A DNA stretch of 64,000 nt from Craspedostauros australis (taxonomy: Eukaryota; Bacillariophyta; Bacillariophyceae; Mastogloiales; Achnanthaceae), in contig JAMXDE010000004.1 in assembly GCA_026770025.1 (NCBI GenBank), positions 2,604,001-2,668,000 of the forward strand. The letters are read 5' to 3'. The position numbers were made by a program, and so were the translations under genes. The notes under the pieces were generated by a model, which saw nothing but the letters and a program-made list of their open reading frames with translations, searched no databases and was not told the origin of the DNA. This document shows, piece after piece, positions 53,326 to 64,000 of the stretch (positions are counted from its first letter, which is position 1; every line of letters begins with the position of its first letter).

Positions 53326-56300
53326 CTACTGGGAGTCGATGATGTGGAAGTGCAAAGTTGGGGAACTGCAGAACACCTCGGGAAAGGTGAAGATGAAGAT
53401 GTAGTATACGTTGTCCTCCGTGGTTTGAAACTCGCATTCATCGTTGCAGGTGTCTGTCACGCACTCCAATTGCCCGCAACCAAGCCCACCAAGAGCTTTG
53501 GGATGCGTCAGCACAGATGTTCCCGTTTCTCCATAACCCGGGTCATCGATGCAAGCCATCCGCACCCGAAACGTGCCGCCAGTTCCATCAACTCGATACC
53601 ATAGTCCGGATGGGACGCTACCATCCCTAGGATATGTCCACTCGTTGTAGCAGCCGTCCAGAGATCCTATGTCTCGATCCTCAACCCCATCGAAGCTGAC
53701 GAACTTTGTGAGGTAACAGTTGTCGAACAGCACCTCTTCGTGTGGCACGATGTTCTTGGTTGGGTCATACTCATTCTCTACGACGACGAACACTGCATCG
53801 TTGGCATCGATGGCATTGACGCAGAAATCACCGTCCAGCACATTCTGAGGAGATCCATCGAAGAAGGAAATCTCGAAGGGCTCGGTGTGGTTGGTATCCT
53901 CGACATGCCCATGCACCAACACGAAGTACAGCTTTCCCACCTCAGTGCTCCATGATACCTGACTTTGCGTTGATGAGCAAGAATCGTCGTTGCCATCCAC
54001 ACATTGTAGACTATCAATGAACGACGTGAGGGTGTCCTGGTCCAGCAGCTGTCCCGTACTGAGCTGGTGATGCAAGATATCTAGCTGATCCTCCCACGGC
54101 GTGTCGTGGACAAAGACGGAGATCTGTGTGTCGATGGATGTAAGGCCACACGTGAGTGCTATCGCCTCTTCCCCGTTCCCGTGAACAGTGTACCAAGCAC
54201 CGACTGTGCTCTGTGGCGTGGCCGTGCCACAGGAAGGCATCGCGATGAAATGGTTGTTTGTTGTTGAATGAGATGCTGCGCCAGTGGATGCAGTAGCGAT
54301 GGGGGTGTCGTACGAACTTGCGCTCAACGATGAGCCTCGACTGAACGTCCCGGGGAGCACTTGTGCATTCCCAGTCACATCGATTGGTCCGTATGGGAAC
54401 ATTGGGACATCGTTGTACCAAAGACTGACCTCGAATGTTTGAATGGCAATTGGGTAGTCGGTGTGTACGAGGATGATGTAATGTGCCCCTGCCTCTGCAA
54501 GCCATGATGTACGGTGGATGTCGAATTGGTGAATGGGCGACTTTGGACAATCCATGTAGACACAATCCATATCTGGTGTGAAAAAAGCTGATTGGAAGAC
54601 TCTGACGGTGTACCCTTCGGTGACTTGCACTACCATTGGACCAGACTTGGAAGGTCGATGTCGGTACCACAGGCCGCTTGCTTCGCGAATACTACCCGTT
54701 TCGCACCTACTGATGTGTTCTAAGAGCACCTCATCGAACGGAAAGGATGCATTGATTGCGTTTTCAGGTCCAACCTCAAGCGGATGGGCGGAGGTGCAGA
54801 CGAGGTTTTCTCCCAACGTCGGTGATAGAGTTGGTATGTCAGTTGGTTGTGAGGTCGTGGTCGGAATTTGTGATGGCACTGGTGTTGGAGCTAGAGTGGT
54901 AGGAGCCAGTGTAGTCGGGACCGACGTGGTCGGGGCCGATGTGGTTGTCGTGTTCGTTGTGGTATCCTGTTGGTCGTGACCTGGACCATCAGAGCGGTCT
55001 CCTGTGGCAGTGCCGTTGCCTTTGTTCTCAATAACACGGTCGTTCTGTGCGGTAGCAGATGAGGGCTGGAACTGGCCAGTCGCGGCCAGAGCGATCATGA
55101 CCACCCCAACCATGACGGCAAGGCCAAAACACAGCCAGAGGCCAATGTAGTGTTTGCGCTTCCCTTTGGCCTTGTTTTCGTGTTGATGTGCAGGTGGCGA
55201 CCCGCTGGTCACCACAATCTGTGCTTCAACACCTTCCATGAGGAAGCGCTGTCTGGTTTCAGCCTGGATGCGCTCACGTTCGGCATCTGACAAGCCTGCT
55301 CTGGCTCCTTGCGCGTTTTCGATATGAATCCATAAATGTGGGTGAAATGGGCTTGTCGGTGGCTGCGATGGATTTGGTGGTGCCTGCGTGCCGCTCCCCT
55401 CGTGCACGTCCGTCACCGATTCTGCGACAGTCAGGTCGTCATCTGGGTCAAATCTTGTACCGCCAATGTGGACCGCACCCGGGGTCTCCGCACCACGAAT
55501 GAAGTACTTGTCAGGGATGTCAACGCCTGTATCAGCATCAGCGTCTGTTCCAGCTTCCAACCGAACTGCTGCCATGCGCTGCCACTCCGGATTATCGATC
55601 GGAATATTGACATCACCATACTCATATTCATCATCGTCGTCGTCGTCATCGTCTCCAATACCAACGAACTGCACTGCCCCCAGTTGCCGTTCTTTTCTAT
55701 CCGCGATCTCCGCAGATGCAGCCTCCTTGATTGCAGTTTTCCTTGACAATGCTCTCCTGGACGTAGCTGTCCTGAAGGCGGCTTTACGAGATGCTGCTCT
55801 GCTGGATACCTCTTCTTTCGATGCGGCCTCCTGTTGCTCTGTTGGAGTTCGCGGCCCTTTCGTTGGTGTTGATCCCACCTTTCGCATCTTCCTTCGAAGC
55901 CTGGCATCTCGACTATTGCCTGTGCGTGGATTAGGGTGGGCGGCGTTGCCACGATTGCCTTCGTTCGTCTGTGTTGGTGCGAGCACGAGCATGCCTGTGC
56001 CTTCGCTTGTGTTTCCCTGTGTTGCCGTGCTCGTGGTGTGTCCACCTGGGCTATCGCTTCCTTGATCAGGCAGAGCCGCGGCTATCTCGGGCTGAGGTGC
56101 ATCGGTGGCACTTGTTGGCCGATCGTCATCTTGGGAGGCTTCCTCCTTGGTCATCGCAGGCGTTGTTGTTGTTGTTGTTGTTGTTGTTGTGTTCTCTCTC
56201 TTCGCATTTATGACTTCCTTGTGGCGGGAGCGCCGTTGGAGGATCAGGAGAGATCTCGCATCTTTCCCCTCTCTTTCTGTGTGTTTCTTGTGTGTATCTT

Positions 56301-56349
56301 TTGCTGGATGGCAAACATCACAAGTTCGTCGCGTGGGTAGCGTCGCCAT
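53326..56349 (-). CDS. Large single-pass membrane protein with Thr/Pro stalk and Cys/WY repeats
   Basis: 1007 aa, single exon. The N-terminal 400 residues are hydrophilic and presumably cytosolic: a poly-Thr run encoded by (GTT)n, an Ala/Arg/Ser-rich basic stretch, and the acidic DDDDDDDEYEYGD. One membrane helix lies at about 400-422 (YIGLWLCFGLAVMVGVVMIA). After it comes a TTxxPTT-type stalk, then about 500 residues with three related modules, each ending in a (G)LWY or AWY motif and containing paired cysteines (SGLWYRHRPSKSG, GAWYTVHGNGEE, SGLWYRVDGTGG). This modular outside region resembles beta-sandwich prepeptidase-like domains common in diatom surface proteins. Likely a cell-surface or frustule-facing protein. 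A start at the internal MTKEEASQ is possible. Confidence 0.65.
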   Translation of the reverse strand: MATLPTRRTCDVCHPAKDTHKKHTEREGKDARSLLILQRRSRHKEVINAKRENTTTTTTTTTTPAMTKEEASQDDDRPTSATDAPQPEIAAALPDQGSDSPGGHTTSTATQGNTSEGTGMLVLAPTQTNEGNRGNAAHPNPRTGNSRDARLRRKMRKVGSTPTKGPRTPTEQQEAASKEEVSSRAASRKAAFRTATSRRALSRKTAIKEAASAEIADRKERQLGAVQFVGIGDDDDDDDDEYEYGDVNIPIDNPEWQRMAAVRLEAGTDADADTGVDIPDKYFIRGAETPGAVHIGGTRFDPDDDLTVAESVTDVHEGSGTQAPPNPSQPPTSPFHPHLWIHIENAQGARAGLSDAERERIQAETRQRFLMEGVEAQIVVTSGSPPAHQHENKAKGKRKHYIGLWLCFGLAVMVGVVMIALAATGQFQPSSATAQNDRVIENKGNGTATGDRSDGPGHDQQDTTTNTTTTSAPTTSVPTTLAPTTLAPTPVPSQIPTTTSQPTDIPTLSPTLGENLVCTSAHPLEVGPENAINASFPFDEVLLEHISRCETGSIREASGLWYRHRPSKSGPMVVQVTEGYTVRVFQSAFFTPDMDCVYMDCPKSPIHQFDIHRTSWLAEAGAHYIILVHTDYPIAIQTFEVSLWYNDVPMFPYGPIDVTGNAQVLPGTFSRGSSLSASSYDTPIATASTGAASHSTTNNHFIAMPSCGTATPQSTVGAWYTVHGNGEEAIALTCGLTSIDTQISVFVHDTPWEDQLDILHHQLSTGQLLDQDTLTSFIDSLQCVDGNDDSCSSTQSQVSWSTEVGKLYFVLVHGHVEDTNHTEPFEISFFDGSPQNVLDGDFCVNAIDANDAVFVVVENEYDPTKNIVPHEEVLFDNCYLTKFVSFDGVEDRDIGSLDGCYNEWTYPRDGSVPSGLWYRVDGTGGTFRVRMACIDDPGYGETGTSVLTHPKALGGLGCGQLECVTDTCNDECEFQTTEDNVYYIFIFTFPEVFCSSPTLHFHIIDSQ

Positions 56350-57908
56350 GATCGCCGTACGACGATGAGATGGAGGTAGTAGCGCTGACAGATGTCAAGA
56401 GGAGACATTTCCGTCTTCCGCGGGTCTCGGCAGACATGTTGTTGAACATCGGAGCACGCGGGATCCTTCGCACATGGTGGTTGTGTGGTCAAGAGTGATG
56501 GCGCTTTCTGCGAAGTGCGCAAGGGTCACGATCGTTGGTTCGACAAACAGAAAGAGAGGATCTGCCCATCATGTCACGCTGGGCGCAGAGGTGCCCAGTC
56601 TGTTCCACCCCATCGCCAACAAAATGTCATACCCTCTCCGACATGTCCAGTTCGCGTGCTGTTTGCACATGTCGGCGTTGAAGATGGGTGGCATTTCCCA
56701 GAATCGTTTCGATTTCGTGATGTTTCAGTTCTTGTCTGTCTGTCTGTGTGTATGAATGTCTATCTGTCAGTTCCAAAAAAACAGTTTGACAACTTTCGCG
56801 ATATCCAGCAAACGGACACATCCACTCTTGGATACGTGGAATCGCATTATCCACGAATCAGATTACCGCATCAAACAAAGCAAACAGTCGCAAAAAGCAA
56901 CGGAAGCTGCGTGTTGATGCTTGTGGGAGGAATACGAGAGCGACCGTATTTCCATACTCCGCTCCAGAGCAGATTACTGCTCCACTCAAGATTCTATTTA
57001 GCAACATAGTAGTGCAGATATGGGACGGACGGTGCAACTCTGGAGCGAGCACCGGAGTGGCACGGGATTCAGCATTGCACGGATTTTTGTGGATCGTGGC
57101 AGGCGGTGATCACGCCCCATGCTATTCTGACGCAAAGTAGTCGAGTACAGTTGTTCGAAGAAGTTGGATTGTGGCATGCGTTGTTGCGCGTGTCCTTCTG
57201 TATGATCTACATCGGCGGAGGAGAAAGCGGAGGGTAGCATTTGGAATGGAGGTCGTCTGCATCCGCGCTCTATCTCTGTTGCGTCCACCGTTTCCGTCTC
57301 AGGATGGACACCCGCAGGTGCGCAGAGTGCGGATCATGTGTTTGTCCTCAGCTGCATGGGGCAACGTCCACTTCGCGGCGAAGAGTTGGTGAAAGTTGGC
57401 GTGATGCACCTTAGATCCCCTGGCGCGTTATTCGTGTCGCATTCGAGAAAATTGGTTAAGCCACGTCTTTGCAGGCAGCCAACGGAATAGCCATTGCATG
57501 TGTTTGCGCACATTCGAACATTTTTAGTCTTGTGAATGTCGCGTTGTGTTACGCAACGTTTGGCAATAGAGAGACAACGACATGCACCGTTGTGCGCGAC
57601 TGAGTGGAGTCGCGGTGGCGAGATCGGCAGCAACCAAGAACAACAAGAATCAACCAAGAAGACGCTCCCTCTACCGCACACAGACAAGAGAGCACCACAG
57701 AGAGTCCCGAATGGCGCCAACCTCTCAGCACGATCAACAAACGCAACGAAGAGAAGACCAAGAAAAGGCAGCTGAAGCAACATCTTCATCAACAAGATCA
57801 TCATCAACACACTTGCATCATCCAAATCGATCATTCGCCAAAGCGATCAGCATTAATACCAATACCAATACCAACATCAAGATACAGACACAGACACGGA
57901 CATCCAAA
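56350..57908. other. Intergenic, 1.6 kb, no gene recognised
   Basis: Divergent spacer between the large membrane-protein gene (minus) and the small secretory protein gene (plus). The last 250 bp is A/C-rich (CAACAAACGCAACGAAGAG), typical of a 5' UTR here. Confidence 0.45.
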
Positions 57909-58775
57909 ATGATGAATCAGCGTTCATGGATCGTTTGCGTTTGCGTCGTTGCTGCGACAACACTGCAAAGCAATGGTGCTGTTGCCGCAGCTGGTGCTGA
58001 TGCGCGGTCAGAGAACTTGGTGCCACTGCCAGCCCAGCTGGAACAGCAGCAGCAACAACGCAGAGAGCTCTGGTCCATTTGGAATCTGCTTCCAACCCAC
58101 GTTCGTACGTAAAGAGTGTAGCAGTAGCAGTCGTTCTGCGATGAGAAAGAGAGCTCGTGTGGTTATGTTGAAGTTCTATTGAAGAAGACCACAGACACTT
58201 ACTCACCCACTCACACCATACGCACCACTCGCACCATCTGCAAACCACCAGTGATCTGCGACGGCCCTCTCGGCAAGCACAACCGCGACAACGGACGCTG
58301 CACTCCCTCCGACAATGGATTTGACAGCAACAGCGACTTCACAACGTACACCGAAGTAGAATCCGGCAACTCCGTCTACGTCCAAAACAGCGTCGCCTAC
58401 AACACGGACGGCAGCGTCGCTGAGAACTTCGATCCCGACCAGTACGAAGAGCGCGGCACGGGCGAGAATGCGGCCATCGGCGGCACCGTCGGTTCCTTCA
58501 ATGTCTGGTTCCTGGCCACCATCGTTAGCGCCTTGGGTGCCTTCGCGGCCATCGCCGTGGGACAGCGCAAGGGATCCAACGCGGGACGCCACGTTCTGGG
58601 CGGTGCCATCGCCAAGCGCAACACGCGCGTCACGACGTTGGCCAATGAAGCCTTCGCGCCCGATAAGGAGAAGCGGCTCATGGAGATGTCGTCGTTCGAA
58701 GTGGAGCCCGGCACCGTCACGGAGATGAGCGCTTCGGGTGAAATCGAGACCAAGACCGGATTCCGGATCGTTTGA
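57909..58775 (+). CDS. Secretory-pathway single-pass membrane protein, unknown function (2 exons)
   Basis: Predicted exons 57909-58104 and 58195-58775; a 90-bp intron (GTACGTAAAG ... CCACAG) joins the frames and gives 258 aa. Signal peptide at residues 1-27 (WIVCVCVVAATTLQSNGAVA). A Gln-rich segment follows, then a cysteine-containing lumenal part (TICKPPVICDGPLGKHNRDN, GRCTPSDNGFDSN). A membrane helix (FNVWFLATIVSALGAFAAIAV) precedes a basic cytosolic tail with KRNTR. Type I topology is likely. Family not recognised. The exact acceptor is uncertain because several AGs lie within 15 bp. Confidence 0.65.
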
Positions 58776-59218
58776 GGCGGCGTACTTTCATCATGCCACG
58801 CGATGTGGTGCGATGGGTGATTATGGCACTGCGCTATGTATGTGTATGGTGTGTCACGCAGTGCCAGATCTGTTTCTCCCTTGACATCGTTGCAACAACC
58901 GCTGCTCCCAGCATGTCTCCTTCTGTCCTTCCAACCACAGTGCTCTGAGACAATATAATACTCGCATACACACATAATATGATTTACAACACTGTTCTAC
59001 GATACTTTAGTTTATGCACAAGTACGATTCTAATGGAATGACACGATCGTCTGTATGTACTGATGCCTTCCATTCCATTGCTCTATGTATATAGTATGCT
59101 TCTACTCTAACGAAGCCTATTCTCTAGTCTGTTGTTGGCCATCCGGTTCAATTGATGAATCTGCACACGACGAGATGGCATCAACTTGCAGCAGCATGTA
59201 ACTGACCCGCTGACCCAC
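58776..59218. other. Convergent intergenic region
   Basis: 443 bp, AT-rich at 58950-59110 with several ATAATAC/TATATAG strings that may serve as polyadenylation signals for both flanking genes. No gene. Confidence 0.5.
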
Positions 59219-60733
59219 CTACCTGACTCCCCGCGATATGTTCCGCAGCGTCATGCGCACCTTCTGCCGCGCCTCGTCGTCACTGATCTCTTCCCAATAC
59301 AGCCCGCGGCGCTTCAAAAATCGCACACCCTTCGTCTTGATCTGGTCCACATAGATCTGGGACACCACCGTCAGCTGGATGTCTCTGTGCGGCCGGCCCC
59401 TCAAAAAATCGATCAGCGCCACATTGCCGGGATGCTGCTGATACGGCCGTCCACGCCCCATCACGACATCCATCTGCCGCGGCGAATGATAGCAGTCGCT
59501 CGGTTTCTTCTCATCGCTCTCCTGCAACAGAGCCGCGTCGCTGCGCCGCAATTCCTGGACGTAGGCTTCTGGTTCGAAGTGCAGCATCTCGCGCGGTACG
59601 CCGTACGTGGCCAGCTCCAATGCGATCTCGGGCAGGTTGCCGTAATGCAGCTTGGTGCGCAACCGAACATGGCGCGGCGACGTGAGCATGACGAGACTGA
59701 CGAAGGGTTTGATGCGGGGATTCTCAAAGCAAAGATGCGTGCTCGTCATCTCGGCCGGCATGCAGTCCGTGATGCCCAGCTGGGACATGTGGCGGATGGA
59801 ACTCAGTCCGATGCGATACTGCTGGCCCGTGGCGCCGATCATGTTGGCGATGACGATGTGATTGCCGATCACCGAATGATCCAAGGCTTCGACCATCTCC
59901 ATGAGGTACCATATGGCCTGCAGGAACGCCATCGTCGTGCGAAAATGGAAATGCTTGTAATTCAGGACGAGGAATCTGCGATGATGGTCGTTGCCCAGAT
60001 CGCGCACGAGCAGCCCACCGCTGCGGATGGAGGTTTGGGCATCCTCGGGCAGGTCATCAAACGTCAAGGGCCGCGTCAAGTGATCGGGGCCGAAGAGGTA
60101 GTTGCGCAGTTCGTAGAACTGGACCAGGAACTCGGCGGCCTTCACGGGATCCCAACCCGCCTTGCGCAGCATGTTGGTGCGCATGTCATGGCTTTTGACC
60201 GGTGCCGGCGCCAGGAAGACGGCCTTGGAGTAGGCGACCTTCTTGCGGATCAAGGAGATCTCGCGCTCCAGATCGCGGAGACTCTGTTGCACACGTTCCG
60301 GATCCTCGGCTTGCGAGGTGGGGATGCCGTGGATGTCGCTGTACACGTGCTCCCGTTCTGCCAAAGTCAGATTGCTGAGTTCGTTCGCCAGCAGCTTCTC
60401 GCCATCCGTGAGTATGTTCTGTCGAGAGGCCGTTGTCTTGGGATTTCCAGCGCGCGCTGTCGGCATGGTTGTGGCCGCGCCTGTGGCCACGTCTGTGCCT
60501 GTTTCTGTGGATGCTGTTTGGGTGAGTGCTGCCGTCGCGGCGGGGTCGTCGCCACCGACACCGGTACCGCCAACGATGGAAGCAGCAGCACCAACGGAGG
60601 CAGCCGCAGACATGGAAGTGGACATGGAAGTGGCATGGCCGCGACCGTGAGTGATGCGGTTGTTCCGGTGCCTTTGGAAGATGCGGAAGAGGTTCCTCTT
60701 GTTGTCATCCTTCTTGTGTGTTAGTGGTTTCAT
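59219..60733 (-). CDS. CRAL-TRIO-like protein with C-terminal DUF6824 (diatom type)
   Basis: 504 aa, single exon. The first 100 residues are low-complexity (Ala/Thr/Met/Gly). A domain at about 120-320 begins LAEREHVYSDIHGIP and runs through RKAGWDPVKAAEFLVQFYEL (CRAL-TRIO N-like helices) into a Sec14/CRAL-TRIO-like body (GGLLVRDLGNDHHRRFLVLN, AIWYLMEMVEALDHSVIGNH). Residues about 425-500 are a DUF6824 module: DVVMGRGRPYQQHPGNVALI, then YVDQIKTKGVRFLKRRGLYW, with the GRGxxxQxHPGN signature. The combination is frequent in diatom genomes. CRAL-TRIO folds bind small hydrophobic ligands or lipids; DUF6824 has no known activity. Convergent with the preceding small membrane-protein gene. Confidence 0.75.
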   Translation of the reverse strand: MKPLTHKKDDNKRNLFRIFQRHRNNRITHGRGHATSMSTSMSAAASVGAAASIVGGTGVGGDDPAATAALTQTASTETGTDVATGAATTMPTARAGNPKTTASRQNILTDGEKLLANELSNLTLAEREHVYSDIHGIPTSQAEDPERVQQSLRDLEREISLIRKKVAYSKAVFLAPAPVKSHDMRTNMLRKAGWDPVKAAEFLVQFYELRNYLFGPDHLTRPLTFDDLPEDAQTSIRSGGLLVRDLGNDHHRRFLVLNYKHFHFRTTMAFLQAIWYLMEMVEALDHSVIGNHIVIANMIGATGQQYRIGLSSIRHMSQLGITDCMPAEMTSTHLCFENPRIKPFVSLVMLTSPRHVRLRTKLHYGNLPEIALELATYGVPREMLHFEPEAYVQELRRSDAALLQESDEKKPSDCYHSPRQMDVVMGRGRPYQQHPGNVALIDFLRGRPHRDIQLTVVSQIYVDQIKTKGVRFLKRRGLYWEEISDDEARQKVRMTLRNISRGVR

Positions 60734-60768
60734 GTTGCTCTGTGCCCCCCTTGTGTACTGTACTATTC

Positions 60769-60795
60769 TATTCTATTATAGAATATAATAGAATA
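60769..60795. repeat. AT-rich perfect hairpin upstream of the CRAL-TRIO-like gene
   Basis: TATTCTATTATA, GAA, TATAATAGAATA: 12-bp arms, 3-nt loop, 36 bp upstream of the start codon. Similar AT palindromes stand in the 5' flanks of both ankyrin-BTB copies. Confidence 0.75.
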
Positions 60796-62314
60796 CATTA
60801 AAACAGTATGCTCAGCAACACTCTGGTCAACTCTTCGTTTCTGCCTTCGTGTACTTTCGTGTCTCTGATTTGTGGTGAATGATTTTCGCTTTCAGGCGAA
60901 GTGTTTTCACTGGCACACAACAACGGACGTAAACGACGGATGTAAACGACGAACTGGACAGGCCATGACAATGCTCCACGCACAATTCGAGCTTTGGGTG
61001 GAGAAACAACGAGTAGTAGTGGATCAGGCCTTTGCGTTCTGTTTTGTCGCATCACCAACCACGTGGCAATCCCGAATTAGTGGACAACTCACTCTTGCCT
61101 GTCTGGGAGTTGTCGGAAAAAGAGAAAATCGCGTTTTTTGTGTCGGAGTCTGTTCACAAATGACAAGAAACTGCCAGTTGCCAGTTCGCCACACGTGATG
61201 GAGCGCACTCGATTCGAGATGTTCGACTCATACGACTACTACAAGAATGCCGAGTTGGTTCACGAGAGCAAACGATCATTTCTGAGTCCCGCATTGTGGC
61301 GTGTGTGGAGATGGGATTTCCTCGCTGCGGCGGTGTTTTGGTGTTGCTCATTCTCGTCACACTTTGCTGCGGTGGTCCGGAAAGCGCACTGTCGTCTTGG
61401 TTGGCAGAACAAGTCCTTGTCTTCTGGTTTGTTGGCTTGTACTACTGTTATATTGAACTCATCAAAAGCCCACCAGGGACGATCGAGTATCGTTCCTGAC
61501 CCCACGCCATTTACCTTCTTGACGATGTGATGCGTTTGATTCCCATCAGTGAGAGTTGCCTGTAGGGTAGAGTGCAAGGAATCCACCAGCAGTATCGCAC
61601 GGCAAAAAATCACCACAATGCGAGGTGGCCTGATGACCAACCACCAATCGTCACTCTTCACATCGTTATGCACTGGGTGTCACTCTCATCCATCTTTGTG
61701 CAACATTGATAGCAGCAGACTCAAGGAGTAGCAGCCCAATCGATGTTGATAGAGTATGAAGCCTTGTCCCATGCAATGATGTCAGAGCTGATCACGCGCC
61801 AACACGCTACATTTTGTTGCAACATGTGCAGACCGCGCACGCACACCGCAGCATACTCCCTCTGGAGAGAGAGAGAGAGAGAGAGATCGTACCTCCATGG
61901 TCGCGTTGTTGAGTCTCGTATCGTTGAATACGAAGCAATGTTGTACACACTCAAGCGAAAGGGGTTCCTCGATTGGGTCTCCTTCGCTGCGCTTTGTTCT
62001 CGAGTTGACTGTCTGAAGAGCGCACACAATTTGGCGCACACAGAGTAGTGCAGCGCTTTCTCATCGTGCTGCGCTTACGTGCTCGTTGACGTCCTACCCA
62101 TCCCAGAATTGCTGCATTGTCTCACAGTTTAGGACAAGGTGTGGTGTATCTGGTCAATAGAATAGTTGAGAATAGATCTAATGCAATTATAGTATATGAG
62201 TGGTGGTGCAGTGCTCTTCTATTTGCCGGATTCGACGCGATTCAATCTCCTGGTTGCTGTTGCAAGATGCGTTCCAGACCACGAATCCCTCAGTATTGTT
62301 GAAACTTGTATGAT
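60796..62314. other. Intergenic, 1.5 kb, no gene recognised
   Basis: A (GA)n run lies at 61865-61885. Overlapping ORFs at 61138-61530 (plus) and 61260-61673 (minus) are antisense to each other and unrecognised. Confidence 0.4.
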
Positions 62315-63434
62315 CTAGTATTGTACTTGGAATAGAGAGTTGCCATGTTCGATTTGAAGCTGGGTTATAGTGACAATTGCTTTCATCACATGCTTGTGCA
62401 ACATCAGGTCATGGCGGAAACGATGCTCCAGGATCTTCCAATTCTTGAAGCGGCCATTCACAGTCTCATGGCGAGCACGAGCTTGGCTTTTGGCTTGCTT
62501 CTCCGCCTCTGTAACAAAATCATCGGATGTTCGGACAGCTTCGTCACCGCGGTATCCACGATCAGCCTCCACCATCTCACCATCATCCAAGTACTGTTTC
62601 AGCAAAGAGCGAAAGATCTTGAGGTCTGGGTGCCGCCCACAAGCAAACGGACCATTCATCCATACGATATCCCCCTTTTGGATCGACACAGCGATCTCAT
62701 ATCTGATTCCAGCCGATCGGAACTTGTGCGAATACCACTTGCGGTCAAATGGGGTTGGCTCGTTGATCTTGAAATCAGTGCCATCAACAGTGACCAGGCA
62801 CGATCTGTTCAAATCGCCTGAGTATCGGTTCTCCCACAGGATCTTTTCATGGTGACGTCGAAGAGAGACAAGCAGTGCAAAAGATGTGAGCTTGTTTGTT
62901 GCTGAATCAATTGTGAGTGAAATGCATTCCCCTTGGACTTACCACATCATTTTTCAAATCCGCTACAGCCTTGATGGCTGACCAGATATGGAGCTTGAGA
63001 GTCTTATCTGTGGTCCGAAGGAAGACGCATGCCATGCGCACGGATGGGTAGTGCCGCATGTAGTAAAGGGCCCAAAGGAGATGCTTTGGCTTCAGGTCCC
63101 CACGACGTGCTGCAAGTGCCCACAGCACAGAGCAGAGATGAGGCGAAATCCCAAATGCAACGGTAAAGTCCTCCCCGAATGCACCTGATCGGCATCGTAG
63201 ATTGGTGATGCACTGACCAGGGGTGAGAAGGATGTAGCGCGCAAGATCAAGAAAGTCTTGCACGCTGCCGATGGAGTATCGCTGATCGTAGGCGCCATTC
63301 AACATTGGTTGGGTATTGGATCGAAGGAAGAAGTTGAAGCTGAAGTGATGGCTGTCCCTGCCTCTCCAAATCATGAAGGATCGGCCAACTGACTTGGGAG
63401 AATCCGTGTCCAATGATGAAGTTGTTTGCTTCAT
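62315..63434 (-). CDS. Harbinger/IS5-like DDE transposase (DDE_Tnp_4 type), 2 exons
   Basis: Predicted exon 1 63434-62943 and exon 2 62890-62315, joined over a 52-bp intron (GTAAGT ... AACAAG). Exon 1 encodes the helical N-terminal part (KHLLWALYYMRHYPSVRMACVFL) that precedes the nuclease domain in this family. Exon 2 has the DDE domain: SCLVTVDGTDFKINEPTPFD with the first Asp, EADRGYRGDEAV with the second, and ARHETVNGRFKNWKIL with the Glu. This is unrelated to the D-D-E family at 1053, 21592 and 30922. The protein appears intact, about 355 aa, but the true N-terminus may lie further upstream. No TIRs were identified; the element probably runs past the window end. Confidence 0.75.
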
Positions 63435-64000
63435 CTGTTCTCTTCTGTAAATGGTTGCTGGCTTGCACCAGTAGATGCAGCCACTGGCATGGAGCCATTC
63501 GCATCCCTCTACATTTGAATCGTTGGAAGCAGAGCATCACGTTGTGTTCGTAGCCTTTGGTTGATGTTGGCTGTGTGATGATGGCGATGCGAAAACCGAA
63601 GAGCATGGTTCTGCGTTGACCAGAACATCCCAGTAGATGATGTCCTCCACCAAGAGACCACCTCCGGAAGGGTTGGATGGTGTTCTCCCTTTGTCTGAAC
63701 TCAACGCAGGAGAGAGGAGCAAGAGATGTTGGTGCTCAACTTGAATCGTTGTTGTGAAGCACCACCCCTGGTTCGTGTGTCTGCTTCCATTGCATGTGGC
63801 AACGCAAATCGGAGAACAGGCCGATCGGCCAAAGCGCACCTCTGCGATGAGCTGTCGTGCGACAGGGTCAACATGCTGTTTGGTGGGACTGGCTTCGACA
63901 CAAGCCAATGACAAGTAGAGTCGAGTACTCCACTCCACACCATTTCAAAAAGGCGTCCGACAAGTACACAATCCGCATCCGACAAGTACACGATTTCCAT
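63435..64000. other. Upstream region of the Harbinger-like gene to the window edge
   Basis: Minus-strand ORFs of 99-133 codons overlap here in different frames without a recognised domain. A direct repeat of TCCGACAAGTACAC occurs twice, 20 bp apart, at about 63955-63992; it may be subterminal to the element. Confidence 0.4.

Noticed and set aside
59186-60724. 512-codon plus-strand ORF opposite the CRAL-TRIO-like gene
   Set aside because: Antisense of a gene with recognisable DUF6824 and CRAL-TRIO-like motifs; the plus-strand product is an unrelated His/Gln-rich sequence.

Overview
The window is nuclear DNA of a diatom. Two genes (19726-21258 and 40886-42547) encode silicic-acid transporters of the SIT family. 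Three other genes encode plastid proteins whose N-terminal targeting regions look like the diatom bipartite signal, with a Phe at the predicted cleavage site: a light-dependent protochlorophyllide reductase, a 2Fe-2S ferredoxin-domain protein and a membrane protein of unknown role. Genes have short GT-AG introns, and an interstitial CCCTAA tract points to TTAGGG-type telomeres.

Layout: 1-7121 is mobile DNA: the right end of one element copy, then a complete 6.1-kb element with an intact 1174-codon transposase-like ORF, about 153-bp terminal inverted repeats (TIRs) and a 4-bp target duplication. 7672-21258 is a host block: M6 metallopeptidase, protochlorophyllide reductase (three exons), ferredoxin-like protein (two exons), plastid membrane protein (two exons), actin-related protein and the first SIT. 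21592-39846 is mobile DNA again: a second, decayed element (4.5 kb, TIRs, TTAT duplication) abuts a region of about 13.7 kb bounded by related TIRs. That region holds a third, divergent and broken transposase, a decayed prolyl-oligopeptidase-like gene, an interstitial telomere-like tract and about 5 kb of unrecognised sequence. The second SIT follows.

42683-48010 contains stray element ends and a tandemly duplicated ankyrin-BTB gene pair. 48391-60733 is a second host block: GT31-type glycosyltransferase, coiled-coil protein, large single-pass membrane protein with a Thr/Pro stalk, small secretory membrane protein, and a CRAL-TRIO-like/DUF6824 protein. The window ends in an unrelated Harbinger-like (DDE_Tnp_4) transposase gene.

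The main novelty candidate is the element family. Its proteins share a zinc-knuckle-like CxxC and a putative D-D-E triad (D698, D782, E819 in the intact copy). The DNA shares tips reading GASCC, long TIRs, an NTAT/ATAA-type 4-bp target and a conserved subterminal motif upstream of the transposase. I cannot assign it to a named transposon superfamily by eye. The three copies form a decay series: one intact, one with two frameshifts and a catalytic Asp changed to Asn, one with a nonsense codon and a frameshift. Another element end appears to have supplied the C-terminus of one ankyrin-BTB gene.

Exon boundaries are predictions from reading frame and GT/AG sites. No database search was possible.
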